A stretch of DNA of 64,000 nucleotides, from positions 13,045,000 through 13,108,999 of the forward strand of contig CM046348.1 of NCBI GenBank assembly GCA_025403435.1, read 5' to 3'. The stretch is from Artocarpus heterophyllus. Lineage: Eukaryota > Streptophyta > Magnoliopsida > Rosales > Moraceae. Below, in pieces: positions 11,230-21,899 of the stretch (position 1 is the first letter of the stretch; the number at the start of each line of letters is the position of its first letter). A program made the translations under genes and the position numbers. The notes under the pieces were generated by a model. That model searched no databases. It saw nothing but the letters and a program-made list of their open reading frames with translations, and was not told where the DNA came from.

Positions 11230-14035
11230 GAGTATCATTTACATAGTTATTGATTATCGAGATGCATCTATCATACGAATAATGTGCATCAAGTTTCAAA
11301 AGTGTATTGAATATTAAGTTATGCATAATGTGTTGTTGAGAGGCAAGATTCCTCAAAGGTAGATTCGGTAAGTGAAGAAATGCAAAGGAAGTTATGATTA
11401 CGTTTTTATGAACTTGTGAGGAACTAAGTTATGGAGCTCAAATATAGTTTTACGGTGCAAAATCGAAGAAAAGGAACATTTTTTAGTTAGGCGGGAAGGT
11501 TTAGAGTATGTTTTGTTGAATAAATAGGCCATTTATGATAAGGAATCTTTTACAATAATGCCATAAGGATATAAGGTCACCAATTGGTAGATGGCATGAA
11601 TTTCACAAAAGTTTTATGGTTAGAATACCCTAATTTCATATGATTTTCGGTGCTCAAGTTTTTGAGTCCTATTTTAGGGTTTTTTTAGGACATGAATGGC
11701 TTAGAAAATTTGTTATCCTATGTTTGGAAGTATATAGTAAGGTTCTTGAAGATATAATGAGGTTTTGATAGTAAATGGTTAAGGATTTTAAACCTTGTTC
11801 TTAGTGTACCAAAATTTCAGTGTGAGTATATACAACTAAGTTAGTATGCAAACTAAATGGTTATAACCTAATTAATATTTGGGCTTTTATGTGAATGTTT
11901 AACACTTAATTGAGCTAGTAAATTAGCTACTTAAGTGACACTAGGTTGATCGTTAGGAAAGTACTTTAAGGTGAAATACTCTTAGGTGGTCGCTTGTTTG
12001 TTTAAATAAGTACCAAGCAACTAGCTCTCAATTTAACTCCACCTTTCAAACCTTGACCTCTCTTCCCCTAAACACCATAAGGAATTATATTTTTGAGAAA
12101 TTAAAGCACAACTTGGGTGGTTTGACAAATTTTGGGTGGTAAATCACAAGAAAAACCTAACCAAGTCATGGTAAACGGTTGTTTGGATTTAGTTCTATTT
12201 GGGTGGTATTTCAAATGGTTGTTCTTCGAATTATGCCATGAAAATTGAGTTGCATGGTCTTTTATATATTAGGAGAAATTCTATAAAAGGGTTTTGTCAA
12301 ATTCAATTAGGAGATTAGTATTTTCATCTGTTTTTAGAGGCTGTCTAGAATCAGAGTAGTTTTTAATATGGTTCAAATTTTTGTTTAGTTTCATATGCTG
12401 TAAGGCTTTGTTGGTGTTAAATTTTAAAGAAATATTCATATATATGTTGGCTAACTGACTTTAAAATACTTCATAAAAATTGTTTATGGTTTGGAAGTTA
12501 TGGCCTTAAAATCGGGGCTGGTTACAAGAAGTATAAAAATTGAGAATTTGGTGTTTTTGTGATGATCTTGTGATTTAAAAGTTATCATTTGGATATTAAA
12601 TTAGTTCCATGGAATTGGCAAGTTTACAAGCTTTTGGAAAGCCTAAAACTTAGGGGAAGTCCTGCCAAATTTTTTTGGAAAAATAGTCAGAAAATAAGGA
12701 AATTCTAAATGGCCCCAAATTTAGGACTTTTGGTGCACATTTTAGTGTTCTTGATTCCAAATTATAATGTGATTTAATTCTTGAGTTACCTTATAGATTG
12801 TGAAGTTAATAAGAAGATTATTAGTGGAAATAAGCCATGAAATAAGATGTATTGAACGAGATTGAGCTCCTTAGTATATTAGTGTAGTTATGGATCAATT
12901 AGCCATAACACGATTAAAGTCCTAGACAATGTAGAGTTAAGGAGCACCGGATCCACCAAGAGGAAGCCCCAGAATCTCATACATCATGTAAAAGAGGAAA
13001 GTAAGTAGAATTTCATCTATATCACCATAAAAGTCATGCATTTGTTTCATGTATCTATGAATACGACACATGAATACATGATTTAGATGCTAATGTTATG
13101 ACATGCACAACATGATGAAAGACGCGAGTAAAAAGCTTCACTATGAAGTTAAAAAAAAAATAAATGAATGGCCTTAAATGATATTTTGGTTACTTGTGAC
13201 GAGTTTAATGATAAGAAATAATGAAAGTTTCTCAATGGAGACATCCAGGCCTATTTGTCTCGAAGGAGACTGTCTTGATGGATACTTGCAATGTGGGATG
13301 CTTCTTTGATGATCACTAGGAAGAAGAGTAGATTGTTAATGTGTTATTGCCCCATAGGATAGTCCTTTCTAAATTTTTTCTTTGTGACCACAAGGTTTGA
13401 TGAGGTATCTAGGATACCATCCCATCCAAGAAACCCTAACTGAGCATATAAAATAAGATTGAGAATGAAAAGTGAATTGATTGTGATTTAATAAAGATTT
13501 CAAGTCATGAGCTCACGTATATATTCGTTATTGCATAGCTGCATTATTCTATTTTTTGAGCTTTAGCTTACTCGTTTATAGTGATGCAGATGAAGGCATT
13601 TCCCAGCACTAAATAAGGACTAGATGGTTGGGTGATGTACTCCCAATGCTCGTGGACTTGTGTATATAGACTAGTTGACCTGTCATTTTGAAGCCCTAAT
13701 ATTTGTGTAGGTCTAAGAGACCACAATGGCTATATCTGGTACTCGATTGTGTCCATTTTGCGATATGTGTTGTATTGTATATATTTGGCCAGCCATATAG
13801 TCTTTGTGAGACAAATTATAACTTTATTCTTGAGTTAGTTTTTTAAAGTTCAAATTTGCTCAGATTTTTATTATTAAGTCATATAACTTGTTAAGAATGA
13901 TATAAGGTAAAAATAAAAAGTAACACTACTTAGTATGACTAGATGGCTCTTTTAGAGTCGTAATTTTTTAGTTTTATAGTGAGAATCATTTTTATATTAT
14001 CTTTCCTTCTTATGGTTCGACACTTTTCATATTAG
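11230..14035. repeat. Probable decayed LTR-retrotransposon-derived DNA
   Basis: No coding frame is visible. The composition and words such as CATGCATTTGTTTCATGTAT and GAGCTTTAGCTTACTCG near 13,550 resemble LTR regions of plant Gypsy elements. This is a judgement from general style. No paired LTR, primer-binding site or polypurine tract was located. Confidence 0.3.
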
Positions 14036-14039
14036 AGAG

Positions 14040-14375
14040 ATTAAAATTGTAGCATTTTGAAGGATTTGAAATCCCTCACCCAACACGTTTTCTCTTCTAC
14101 CAAACGACCATTGATACCAAAATCCTTTCACTAACCCTCTTATCTCTTTTCTTTCTACTTTTCCATCCTACCAAACAAGCCAAACGACCATTAATACCAA
14201 AATCCTTTCACTAATCCTCTTATCTCTCTTCTTTCTACTTTTCCATCCTACCAAACAAGCTTGTAAGGCTCCGTTTTGGTGGGAGAAAAAAAAATCTTTA
14301 ACTCCTACATTTTTCTTTTTCTTCTGACAATCATTTCTACTGAACGAGTTTAGAGGCTGTGACAGTGCAAAAGAC
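14040..14375. repeat. Dispersed repeat with internal 81-bp tandem duplication
   Basis: This is the second copy of the repeat at 3245-3525. Within it, about 14100-14181 is repeated directly at about 14182-14263, each unit running from AAACGACCATT(G/A)ATACC to CCTACCAAACAAGC. The copy at 3.3 kb has only one unit, so the duplication arose after the two copies separated. Confidence 0.6.
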
Positions 14376-15210
14376 AATGATTTAACTATCACAATTTCAA
14401 GGTATAATACTAGGGATCCGAACATTTTATACCTAACACTTAATTCGCCATTCTTTTATTAGTAGAGGATCAAAAATCTGAAACGTCAATTAATACTTAA
14501 AGAATGCTTCAGCCAATAAAAAGAAGACAAATCACTACGATAGTGTAATGACACTCAATTTCAAGAATAACATTTGTAATCCTGTTGACTCAAGCGTGTT
14601 TTGCTTGTGTACTTTCACATGCAACAATAGATTCAACACATTTTTTTAGGAACTTTAATTTAAAAAGTAAGCAAATAAAAATTCCAGAAGGCGTTAAAAA
14701 TAAATATCATATCATTTTATTAAGACACAGAAATGCCATATCTTAATGAATCTGTAAATACATATTTTTCTTCATCATTCTAATAAATCAATATGCATTT
14801 CACTAATCTGAAGGGATTACATAAAACAATATCACAAATTATTCCCCTTCCTCCCACGTTTATTATCAACGGGGCTGCAGAATTTGCCTCAACCCTGCAG
14901 ATAGCAGGGTACTAATATTACATAACCCGTTTGAAATGAAGCCACAAAAAGTGAGAACTATCAGTATCATTTCGTCAGCTAAGACAAAAGTGTCTGACAA
15001 AGAAGCAGAAGAAGATTTAATACATACTAAACTGCTTTCAAATTTCTTGCAATTATAGATAGAGATGTATGTTACGCATGGGAAGAACTTATTTAATAAT
15101 GAGCTTCGCTTTAACATAAACCAAACCAAAAAAACCCAAAAAAAACAAAGCATTGCTAAACCAACTTGCACGATAACAAAAAAGCACACAGACTTGAATA
15201 CCATTATACA
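14376..15210. other. 3' flank of the HACL locus, no gene seen
   Basis: This lies downstream of the HACL stop codon at 15211 on the minus strand and probably includes its 3' UTR. No polyadenylation site could be fixed. A 112-codon minus-strand open frame at 14866-15204 has no family resemblance and looks like untranslated sequence. Confidence 0.5.
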
Positions 15211-15525
15211 TCAGTTCTTATGCTGAAGCCTTCCACTCTCTGCACCCGCGTAGGGGTCGATTATAACATTTATAACGGCTGGTTTCCGAGCAGAGAAGGA
15301 TTCTGAAAGGGCAGATTTGAGTTCTTCAGGGGTTCCAACAAGATAACCTTTCCCTCCAAAGGCTTCGATTAGCGTGTGATATCCTGCACTAGGCACAAAC
15401 GAAGTGGGTGCAGGATCATCTTTGTAAGGGCCGCTAATTTCCTCGGGGCTCCTTCTGTCGCCACCATACACTCCGCCATTGTTAAAGACAATCACAACCA
15501 CAGGCAACTGGTATCGAACCAACGT
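15211..15525 (-). CDS. HACL: 2-hydroxyacyl-CoA lyase, intact C-terminal exon (copy A)
   Basis: Exon 2 of a thiamine-diphosphate-dependent lyase (2-hydroxyacyl-CoA lyase, in plants also called oxalyl-CoA decarboxylase-like). It cleaves 2-hydroxyacyl-CoA or decarboxylates oxalyl-CoA and is expected in or near the peroxisome. The acceptor TGCAG precedes ACG at 15525. The exon runs 105 codons to TGA at 15211-15213 and ends GRLQHKN, as in plant HACL. The start of the exon carries the VFNNGG segment that completes the GDS...NN cofactor-binding motif begun at the end of exon 1. The matching upstream exon of this copy (17102-18465) is broken. The intact partner exon lies 4.8 kb further upstream at 20327-21721. 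Joined in phase 0, the two give 569 residues, the usual family length. Confidence 0.85.
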   Translation of the reverse strand, partial: TLVRYQLPVVVIVFNNGGVYGGDRRSPEEISGPYKDDPAPTSFVPSAGYHTLIEAFGGKGYLVGTPEELKSALSESFSARKPAVINVIIDPYAGAESGRLQHKN

Positions 15526-17101
15526 CTGCAGATCAAGAAAATGTGTCAAGTACATAGTACAGAGAATTCAGTTTATTAATATCTTAAGGAAAGAGGCAGT
15601 AATGATACATTGATACATGAATAAGAAACCTTAAGCAGAGTAGAGGAAAATGTTCAAAGCTATTCTTGCTCGTCTTGAAAATGAAGCACATCAATCACGA
15701 GAACACAAAGATAACATACCACTTTGGCGTTAATTTACGGGGGAAGATAGAGACATCTCAAAGCAGACAGCGACAAAATCAAACAAGGATGACCACTTTA
15801 TGATTTTCAACAACCTTTTCTACATAAGATATATACATAAGAGTGTTTTCAACACTTTTGGGCTGAAAACAAAGGCAGAAATTTTCTACTCTACAAAGGA
15901 GTCCAAAAACATGGGTAAGAAGACTCAGCAACAAAGTCAAAGAACCCAAATCACTACTTCTATTTCTTCCTGACTAATTTAACAAATCTTATCTAGGAAG
16001 CAAAAAAAAATCAAACTTTTCAATCTCTCTTAAATATATATCCCCCAAGCTGTGGTTAAAAAAAAAAAAATCTTCTCTTCATAGCGACAGTGGGATGATA
16101 TCTGCAAAAGCAAACACAGTATTCGAAATTCCACAACCCAAAGCAAGTGGGCTTGGGGGAATCAATAGGACTAATCGAAAGGAGGAGAAAAATGGACCAA
16201 TCAAGCTAGTTTCTTACAACATCATTTCTTCATTATCCAACTGAATACTAGGATGCAAAATTTTCTTATGACAATTCAATCCAAGACAAAGAAACAAGCA
16301 ACACTTCAAACAGAAACAATAAGCAAATAAGTATGTAAATATGACTTAAATGGGAGTTTTTATCTGTGTTAGCCTCTCTGTATGTACAACTAAATCCACA
16401 GCAAAGTAAACATTTCAATCCAAGACAGAACATGGTGCGTCCCATAATGCACCTATAGCACAATTCGAGTAACAAAAGTTCTTTGAGGGGGTGTTTTTGG
16501 TTCATGATTCAATTAATGAGTATGTGAAAGCCAAAGCTGCATCAAAAAAATTGAGTTGCATTCAATAATTCTTGAACTTTGACCACCTGTCTTATTCCTT
16601 GCATCAAATCATAAACCAACCGCATCCAAGGTTTTCAAGCAAACTATCTATAAGACGTCTCCTAATCCACAGGAAGCACATCCTTAGACATCATGTGAAT
16701 AGGATTAATAATAAACCAGAAGCACAGAAGAATTTACGAGTCAATGTGCCATAGAGATCTTAAGGTATTTCAACAACTTAGGTCCCATCAAGGACTAAAT
16801 AACTATAGAGCTAACTCAAGTAGTAAGCACATACTAAACACGAGGATTCTTCCATGTCCCCGAGCTTAGTGTGTACTTGAGCAATTAGAATCACCTCCTC
16901 CCTCTTTTTTCCTTTTCCCCTTTTGATCTAAAGCAGCATATATACAATGCGATCATACACCTATATGGTAATAAAAGAAACCAACGAAGCATCTCATACA
17001 AGTCCCTGTTGTACATTTACGCAAATATTATAACCACAGATGTAAAATGTGTGCACACGCGTTCTTGTGTTGGCATATAAGGAAGGAGCATAAAAACATA
17101 C

Positions 17102-18465
17102 CTCAACTTCAATGGCACTAAACCCAAATCCAGAATCCCCTTCAACCGCAACCACAAGCCGATCGGGATAAGCCACAGCAGCTGCTATACAATAACCCAA
17201 ACCAACCCCCATTGTCCCCCAAGTCCCGGCATCCAATCTCGTCCTCGGCTCCGCCTATTAGCTCCCTCAGAAACCAACACAGGGGCAGGGCTTCCCAAGG
17301 CCAAGATTGCATCTCTAATAATCCTCATTGGTGTAAAGAAATTAAAGGGCACAACGTCTTTAGCCAACTGAGCCTCCATCTTCGCCACATTCTCTTTTGC
17401 CTTCTTCGAAATCGCCTCCACCCACGGATGATTTCATGCAAAACAAAAAGGGTCGTCCTTTATCTCCAGATTGATCATCTCCAACACCCTTTTCGCATCC
17501 CCTACAATTCCCAATTCCGGTTTCCTCAGCTCAATCTCTTCCTCAGAAACATCAACCAAGATAAACTTCACGTCCTTCGACCACTTCGGAGGCTCTCCAA
17601 AGTGCAACAACCAATTAAGCCTCGCTCCAACAACAAGAGCAACATCACATTTGCCAATGGCAAGAGATCTCACGGCCGTCGCCGCCAGCTCGTGCGTATC
17701 GGGCAATAAGCCTTCCCCCATTGGAGTAGGCAAAAACGGAATTCCGGTTCTGTCGACGAGCTTCTTTAGTGCGCTTTCTGCTCGAGCAAATGCCGCTCCT
17801 TTTCCAAACACAATCAAAGGCCTCTCGGCCGTTCTAAGCAAGGAAACTGCTCTCTCAATTTCCGAATTCCCAAAATTCAAAACCACTCCTACATCCCCAA
17901 ACTTCTCCGCCGCAGAATCCAACAGCTTCTCAACCTCCGATTCGGATATTTTCTGGTGCAAAATGTCCGTAGGGAGATCCAAATAACACCCACCAGGCCG
18001 ACCCGAAACCGCACAACCAATAACCCTAGCCACGCAATTGGAAATTTCCCTAATGTCCTTGGCTTTCAAGGATAACTTAGAGAAAGGTTTCGTAGCTTCG
18101 ATCTGATCGAGCTCTTGGAAATCTCCACGGCCGAAATCTTTCTGATCGCATGAACCAGAGATCAGGACCATGGGCCAAGCATTAACCATGGCGTTGGAGA
18201 GTCCAGCGAGGCCATGGATGCAGCCGGGACTGAAAACAGTAAGAAGAACTCCGGGACGGCCAGTGAGATAGCCATAGGCGGAGGCGGTGTAGCCAGCGGA
18301 TCGCTCGTTGTGGAAGGCGAGGAATCGGACGCCCAAAGCGACAGAGCGGGTGGCGAGGGAGGTGACGGGAATGCCAACGGCGCCGAGCATCTTGTCGACG
18401 CCGAACCGGGCGAGAGACTTGGCGGCCACGGCGTTGCCGTCTAAGAGGGACTAAGAATCCGCCAT
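17102..18465 (-). pseudogene. HACL: Broken HACL exon 1 (copy A)
   Basis: Nearly identical to the intact exon at 20327-21721 but with three disabling lesions. Codon 5 is TAG (18451-18453) where copy B has CAG. Codon 344 is TGA (17434-17436) where copy B has AGA. A 31-bp deletion at about 17256 removes the segment around MDIGRAVLVQ and shifts the frame. The conserved SGPG turn is also changed to FSPG and the residue after the catalytic Glu (HNEQ) to Arg. The splice donor (GAG|GTATGT at 17102/17101) and the upstream TATA-like word are retained, so transcription and splicing may persist. It cannot encode a full-length enzyme. Confidence 0.88.
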
Positions 18466-18500
18466 TGGAGATTTAGATAGAGATTGAGCAAGAGAGAGAA

Positions 18501-18508
18501 CTTTTTAT
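18501..18508 (-). promoter_or_regulatory. TATA-like box retained upstream of broken copy A
   Basis: The minus strand reads CCTATAAAAAGTTC at this position, 36-43 bp upstream of the copy A ATG (18465). It equals the copy B box at 21758-21765, so the duplication carried the proximal promoter with it. Confidence 0.4.
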
Positions 18509-18623
18509 AGGCGAGAGGAGGTGGAAATGGCTAAAAATGGCGTTTTAATGTTTTTTTCTGGGGGAGGTGACATACGGCGATCGATGGACGAAGCGAATTT
18601 GGAGATGGATATGTTTGATTGCC

Positions 18624-18728
18624 TGTGGTTGTGATTGTCTTTAACAATGGTGGAGTGTATGATTTTCTTGATCCCAAATTCTGTCACCACCATACACTCC
18701 ACCATTGTTAAAGACAATCACAACCACA
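18624..18728. repeat. 38-bp inverted repeat at the duplication junction
   Basis: Arm 1 (18624-18661) and arm 2 (18691-18728) are exact reverse complements, separated by 29 bp. Arm 2 is the normal HACL exon 2 sequence of copy B. Arm 1 is an extra inverted piece of that exon, placed where the copy A upstream sequence loses homology to copy B (after GATTGCC at 18623). About 17 bp of the spacer match neither copy. This looks like a fold-back or template-switch scar. Confidence 0.92.
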
Positions 18729-18751
18729 AGCAACTGGTATCGAACCAACGT
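18641..18751 (-). pseudogene. HACL: Truncated HACL exon 2 (copy B)
   Basis: The acceptor TGCAG|ACG is intact at 18751/18752. The reading frame follows HACL for 24 codons through NNGGVYGGDR, then enters junction filler and the inverted arm for 12 foreign codons, and stops at TAA (18641-18643). A transcript using this exon would encode about 501 residues and lack roughly the last 80 residues of the enzyme. Confidence 0.88.
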
Positions 18752-20326
18752 CTGCAGATCAAGAAAATGTGTCAAGCACATAGTACAGAGAATTCAGTTT
18801 ATTAATATCTTAAGGAAAGAGGTAGTAATGATACATTGATACACGAACAAGAAATCTTAAGCAGAGTAGAGGAAAATGTTCAAAGCTATTCTTGCTCGTG
18901 TTGAAAATGAAGCACATCAATCACAAGAACACAAAGACAACATACCACTTTGGCGTTAATTTACGGGGAAGATAGTGACATCTCAAAGCAGACAGCGACG
19001 AAATCAAACAAGGATGTCCACTTTATGATTTTCAACAACCTTTTCTACATGAGATAAATACATAAGAGTGTTTTCAACACTTTTGGGCTGAAAACAAAGG
19101 CAGAAATTTTCTACTCTACAAAAGAGTCCAAAAACATGGGTAAGAAGACTCAGCAACAAAGTCAAAGAACCCAAATCACTACTTCTATTTCTTCCTGACT
19201 AATTTAACAAATCTTATCTAGGAAGCAAAAAAAAATCAAACTTTTCAATCTCTCTTAAATACATATCCCCCAAGCTATCGTTAAAAAAAAAAAAATCTTC
19301 TCTTCATAGCGACAGTGGGATGATATCTGCAAAAGCAAACACAGTTTTCGAAATTCCACAACCCAAAGCAAGTGGGGTTGGGAGAATCAATAGGACTAAT
19401 CGAAAGGAGGAAAAAAATGGACCAATCAAGCTAGTTTCTTACAACATCATTTCTTCATTATCCAACTAAATACTGGGATGCAAAATTTTCTTATGACAAT
19501 TCAATCCAAGACAAAGGCACAAGCAACACTTCAATCAGAAACAATAAGCAAATAAGTATGTAAATATGACTTAAATGGGAGTTTTTATGTGTTTTAGCCT
19601 CTCTGTATGTACAACTAAATCCACAGCAAAGTAAACATTTCAATCCAAGACAGAACATGGTGCGTCCCATAACGCACCTATAGCACAATTCGAGTAACAA
19701 AAGTTCTTTGACGGGGTGTTTTTGGTTCATGATTCAATTAATGAGTATGTGAAAGCCAAAGCTGCATCAAAAAAATTGAGTTGCATTCAATAATTCTTGA
19801 ACTTTGACCACCTGTCTTATTCCTTGCATCAAATCATAAACCAACCGCATCCAAGGTTTTCAAGCAAACTATCTATAAGGCGTCTCCTAATCCACAGGAA
19901 GCACATCCTTAGACATCATGTGAATAGGATTAATAATAAACCAGAAGCACAGAAGAATCCACGAGTCAATGTGTCATAGAGATCTTAAGGTATTTCAACA
20001 ACTTAGGTCCCATCAAGGACTAAATAACTATAGAGCTAACTTAAGTAGTAAGCACATACTAAGCACGAGGATTCTTCCATGTCCCCGAGCTTAGTGTGTA
20101 CTTGAGCAATTAGAATCACCTCCTCCCTCTTTTTTCCTTTTCCCCTTTTGATCTAAAGCAGCATATATACAATGCGATCATACACCTATATGGTAATAAA
20201 AGAAACCAACGAAGCAACTCATACAAGTCCCTGTTGTACATTTACGCAAATATTATAACCGCAGATGTAAAATGTGTGCACACGCGTTCTTGTGTTGGCA
20301 TATAAGGAAGGAACATAAAAACATAC

Positions 20327-21721
20327 CTCAACTTCAATGGCACTAAACCCAAATCCAGAATCCCCTTCAACCGCAACCACAAGCCGATCAGGATAAGCCA
20401 CAGCAGCTGCTATACAATAGCCCAAACCAACCCCCATTGTCCCCCAAGTCCCGGCATCCAATCTCGTCCTCGGCTCCGCCTGAACCAAAACGGCCCTCCC
20501 AATATCCATGGTATTAGCTCCCTCAGAAACCAACACAGGGGCAGGGCTTCCCAAGGCCAAGATTGCATCTCTAATAATCCTCATTGGTGTAAAGAAATTA
20601 AAGGGCACAACGTCTTTAGCCAATTGAGCCTCCATCTTCGACACATTCTCTTTTGCCTTCTTCGAAATCGCCTCCACCCACGGATGATTTCTTGCAAAAC
20701 AAAAAGGGTCGTCCTTTATCTCCAGATTGATCATCTCCAACACCCTTTTCGCATCCCCTACAATTCCCAATTCCGGTTTCCTCAGCTCAATCTCTTCCTC
20801 AGAAACATCAACCAAGATAAACTTCACGTCTTTCGACCACTTTGGAGGCTCTCCAAAGTGCAACAACCAGTTAAGCCTCGCTCCAACTACAACAGCAACA
20901 TCACATTTGCCAATGGCAAGAGATCTCGCGGCCGTCGCCGCCAGCTCGTGCGTATCGGGCAACAAGCCTTTCCCCATTGGAGTAGGCAAAAACGGAATTC
21001 CGGTTCTCTCGACGAGCTTCTTCAGTTCGCTTTCTGCTCGAGCAAATGCCGCTCCTTTTCCAAACACAATTAAAGGCCTCTCAGCCGTTCTAAGCAAGGA
21101 AACTGCTCTCTCAATTTCCGAATTCCCAAAATTCAAAACCACTCCTACATCCCCAAACTTCTCCGCCGCGGAATCCAACAGCTTCTCGGCCTCCGATTCG
21201 GATATTTTCTGGTGCAAAACGTCCGTAGGGAGATCCAAATAACACCCACCAGGCCGACCCGAAACCGCACAACCAAGAACCCTAGCCACGCAATCGGGAA
21301 TTTCCCTAATGTCCTTGGCTTTCAAGGATAACTTAGAGAAAGGTTTCGTAGCTTCGATCTGATCAAGCTCTTGGAAATCTCCGCGGCCGAAATCTTTCTG
21401 ATCGCACGAGCCAGAGATCAGGACCATGGGCCAAGCATTAACCATGGCGTTGGAGAGTCCAGCGAGGCCATGGACGCAGCCGGGACCGGAAACCGTGAGA
21501 AGAACTCCGGGCCGGCCAGTGAGATACCCGTAGGCGGAGGCGGCATAGCCAGCGGATTGCTCGTTGTGGAAGGCGAGGAATCGGACGCCCAAAGCGACGG
21601 AGCGGGTGGCGAGGGAGGTGACGGGAATGCCGACGACGCCGAACATCTTGTCGACGGCGAAGCGGGCGAGAGACTTGGCGGCCACGGCGTTGCCGTCTAA
21701 GAGGGACTGAGAATCCGCCAT
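20327..21721 (-). CDS. HACL: 2-hydroxyacyl-CoA lyase, intact N-terminal exon (copy B)
   Basis: Encodes residues 1-465 of a thiamine-diphosphate-dependent 2-hydroxyacyl-CoA lyase. Visible features are the N-terminal pyrimidine-binding domain with the catalytic glutamate in FHNEQSAGYAA (Glu54), the SGPGCVHG turn, a central domain, and the start of the pyrophosphate-binding motif EGDSGFGF (about 452-459). The start is the first ATG, in the family position (MADSQSL). The exon ends in phase 0 at GAG|GTATGT. The next acceptor downstream (18751) leads to a truncated exon and the one beyond (15525) to an intact C-terminus. A functional enzyme therefore needs splicing over copy A exon 1 and copy B exon 2. 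The open frame read past the donor to 20219 is intron. Confidence 0.92.
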
Positions 21722-21757
21722 TGGAGATTTAGATAGAGATTGAGCAAGAGAGAGAGC

Positions 21758-21765
21758 TTTTTATA
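21758..21765 (-). promoter_or_regulatory. TATA-like box of HACL copy B
   Basis: The minus strand reads GCCTATAAAAAGC, a good plant TATA match, only 37-44 bp upstream of the ATG at 21721. If it is used at the normal ~30-bp spacing, the 5' leader would be only about 10 nt. Confidence 0.4.
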
Positions 21766-21899
21766 GGCGAGAGGAGGTGGAAATGGCTAAAAATGGCGTT
21801 TTAATGTTTTTTTCTGGTGGAAGGTAACAGACGGCGATCGGTGGACGAAGCGAATTTGGAGATGGATATGTTTGATTGCCCTTTTGGAGACTGAGAGCA

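Noticed and set aside
17212..17986. Plus-strand ORFs of 165-171 codons opposite the HACL exons (also 20624-21242 and 21371-21700)
   Set aside because: They are antisense shadows of a well-supported minus-strand enzyme exon and reproduce in both duplicates.
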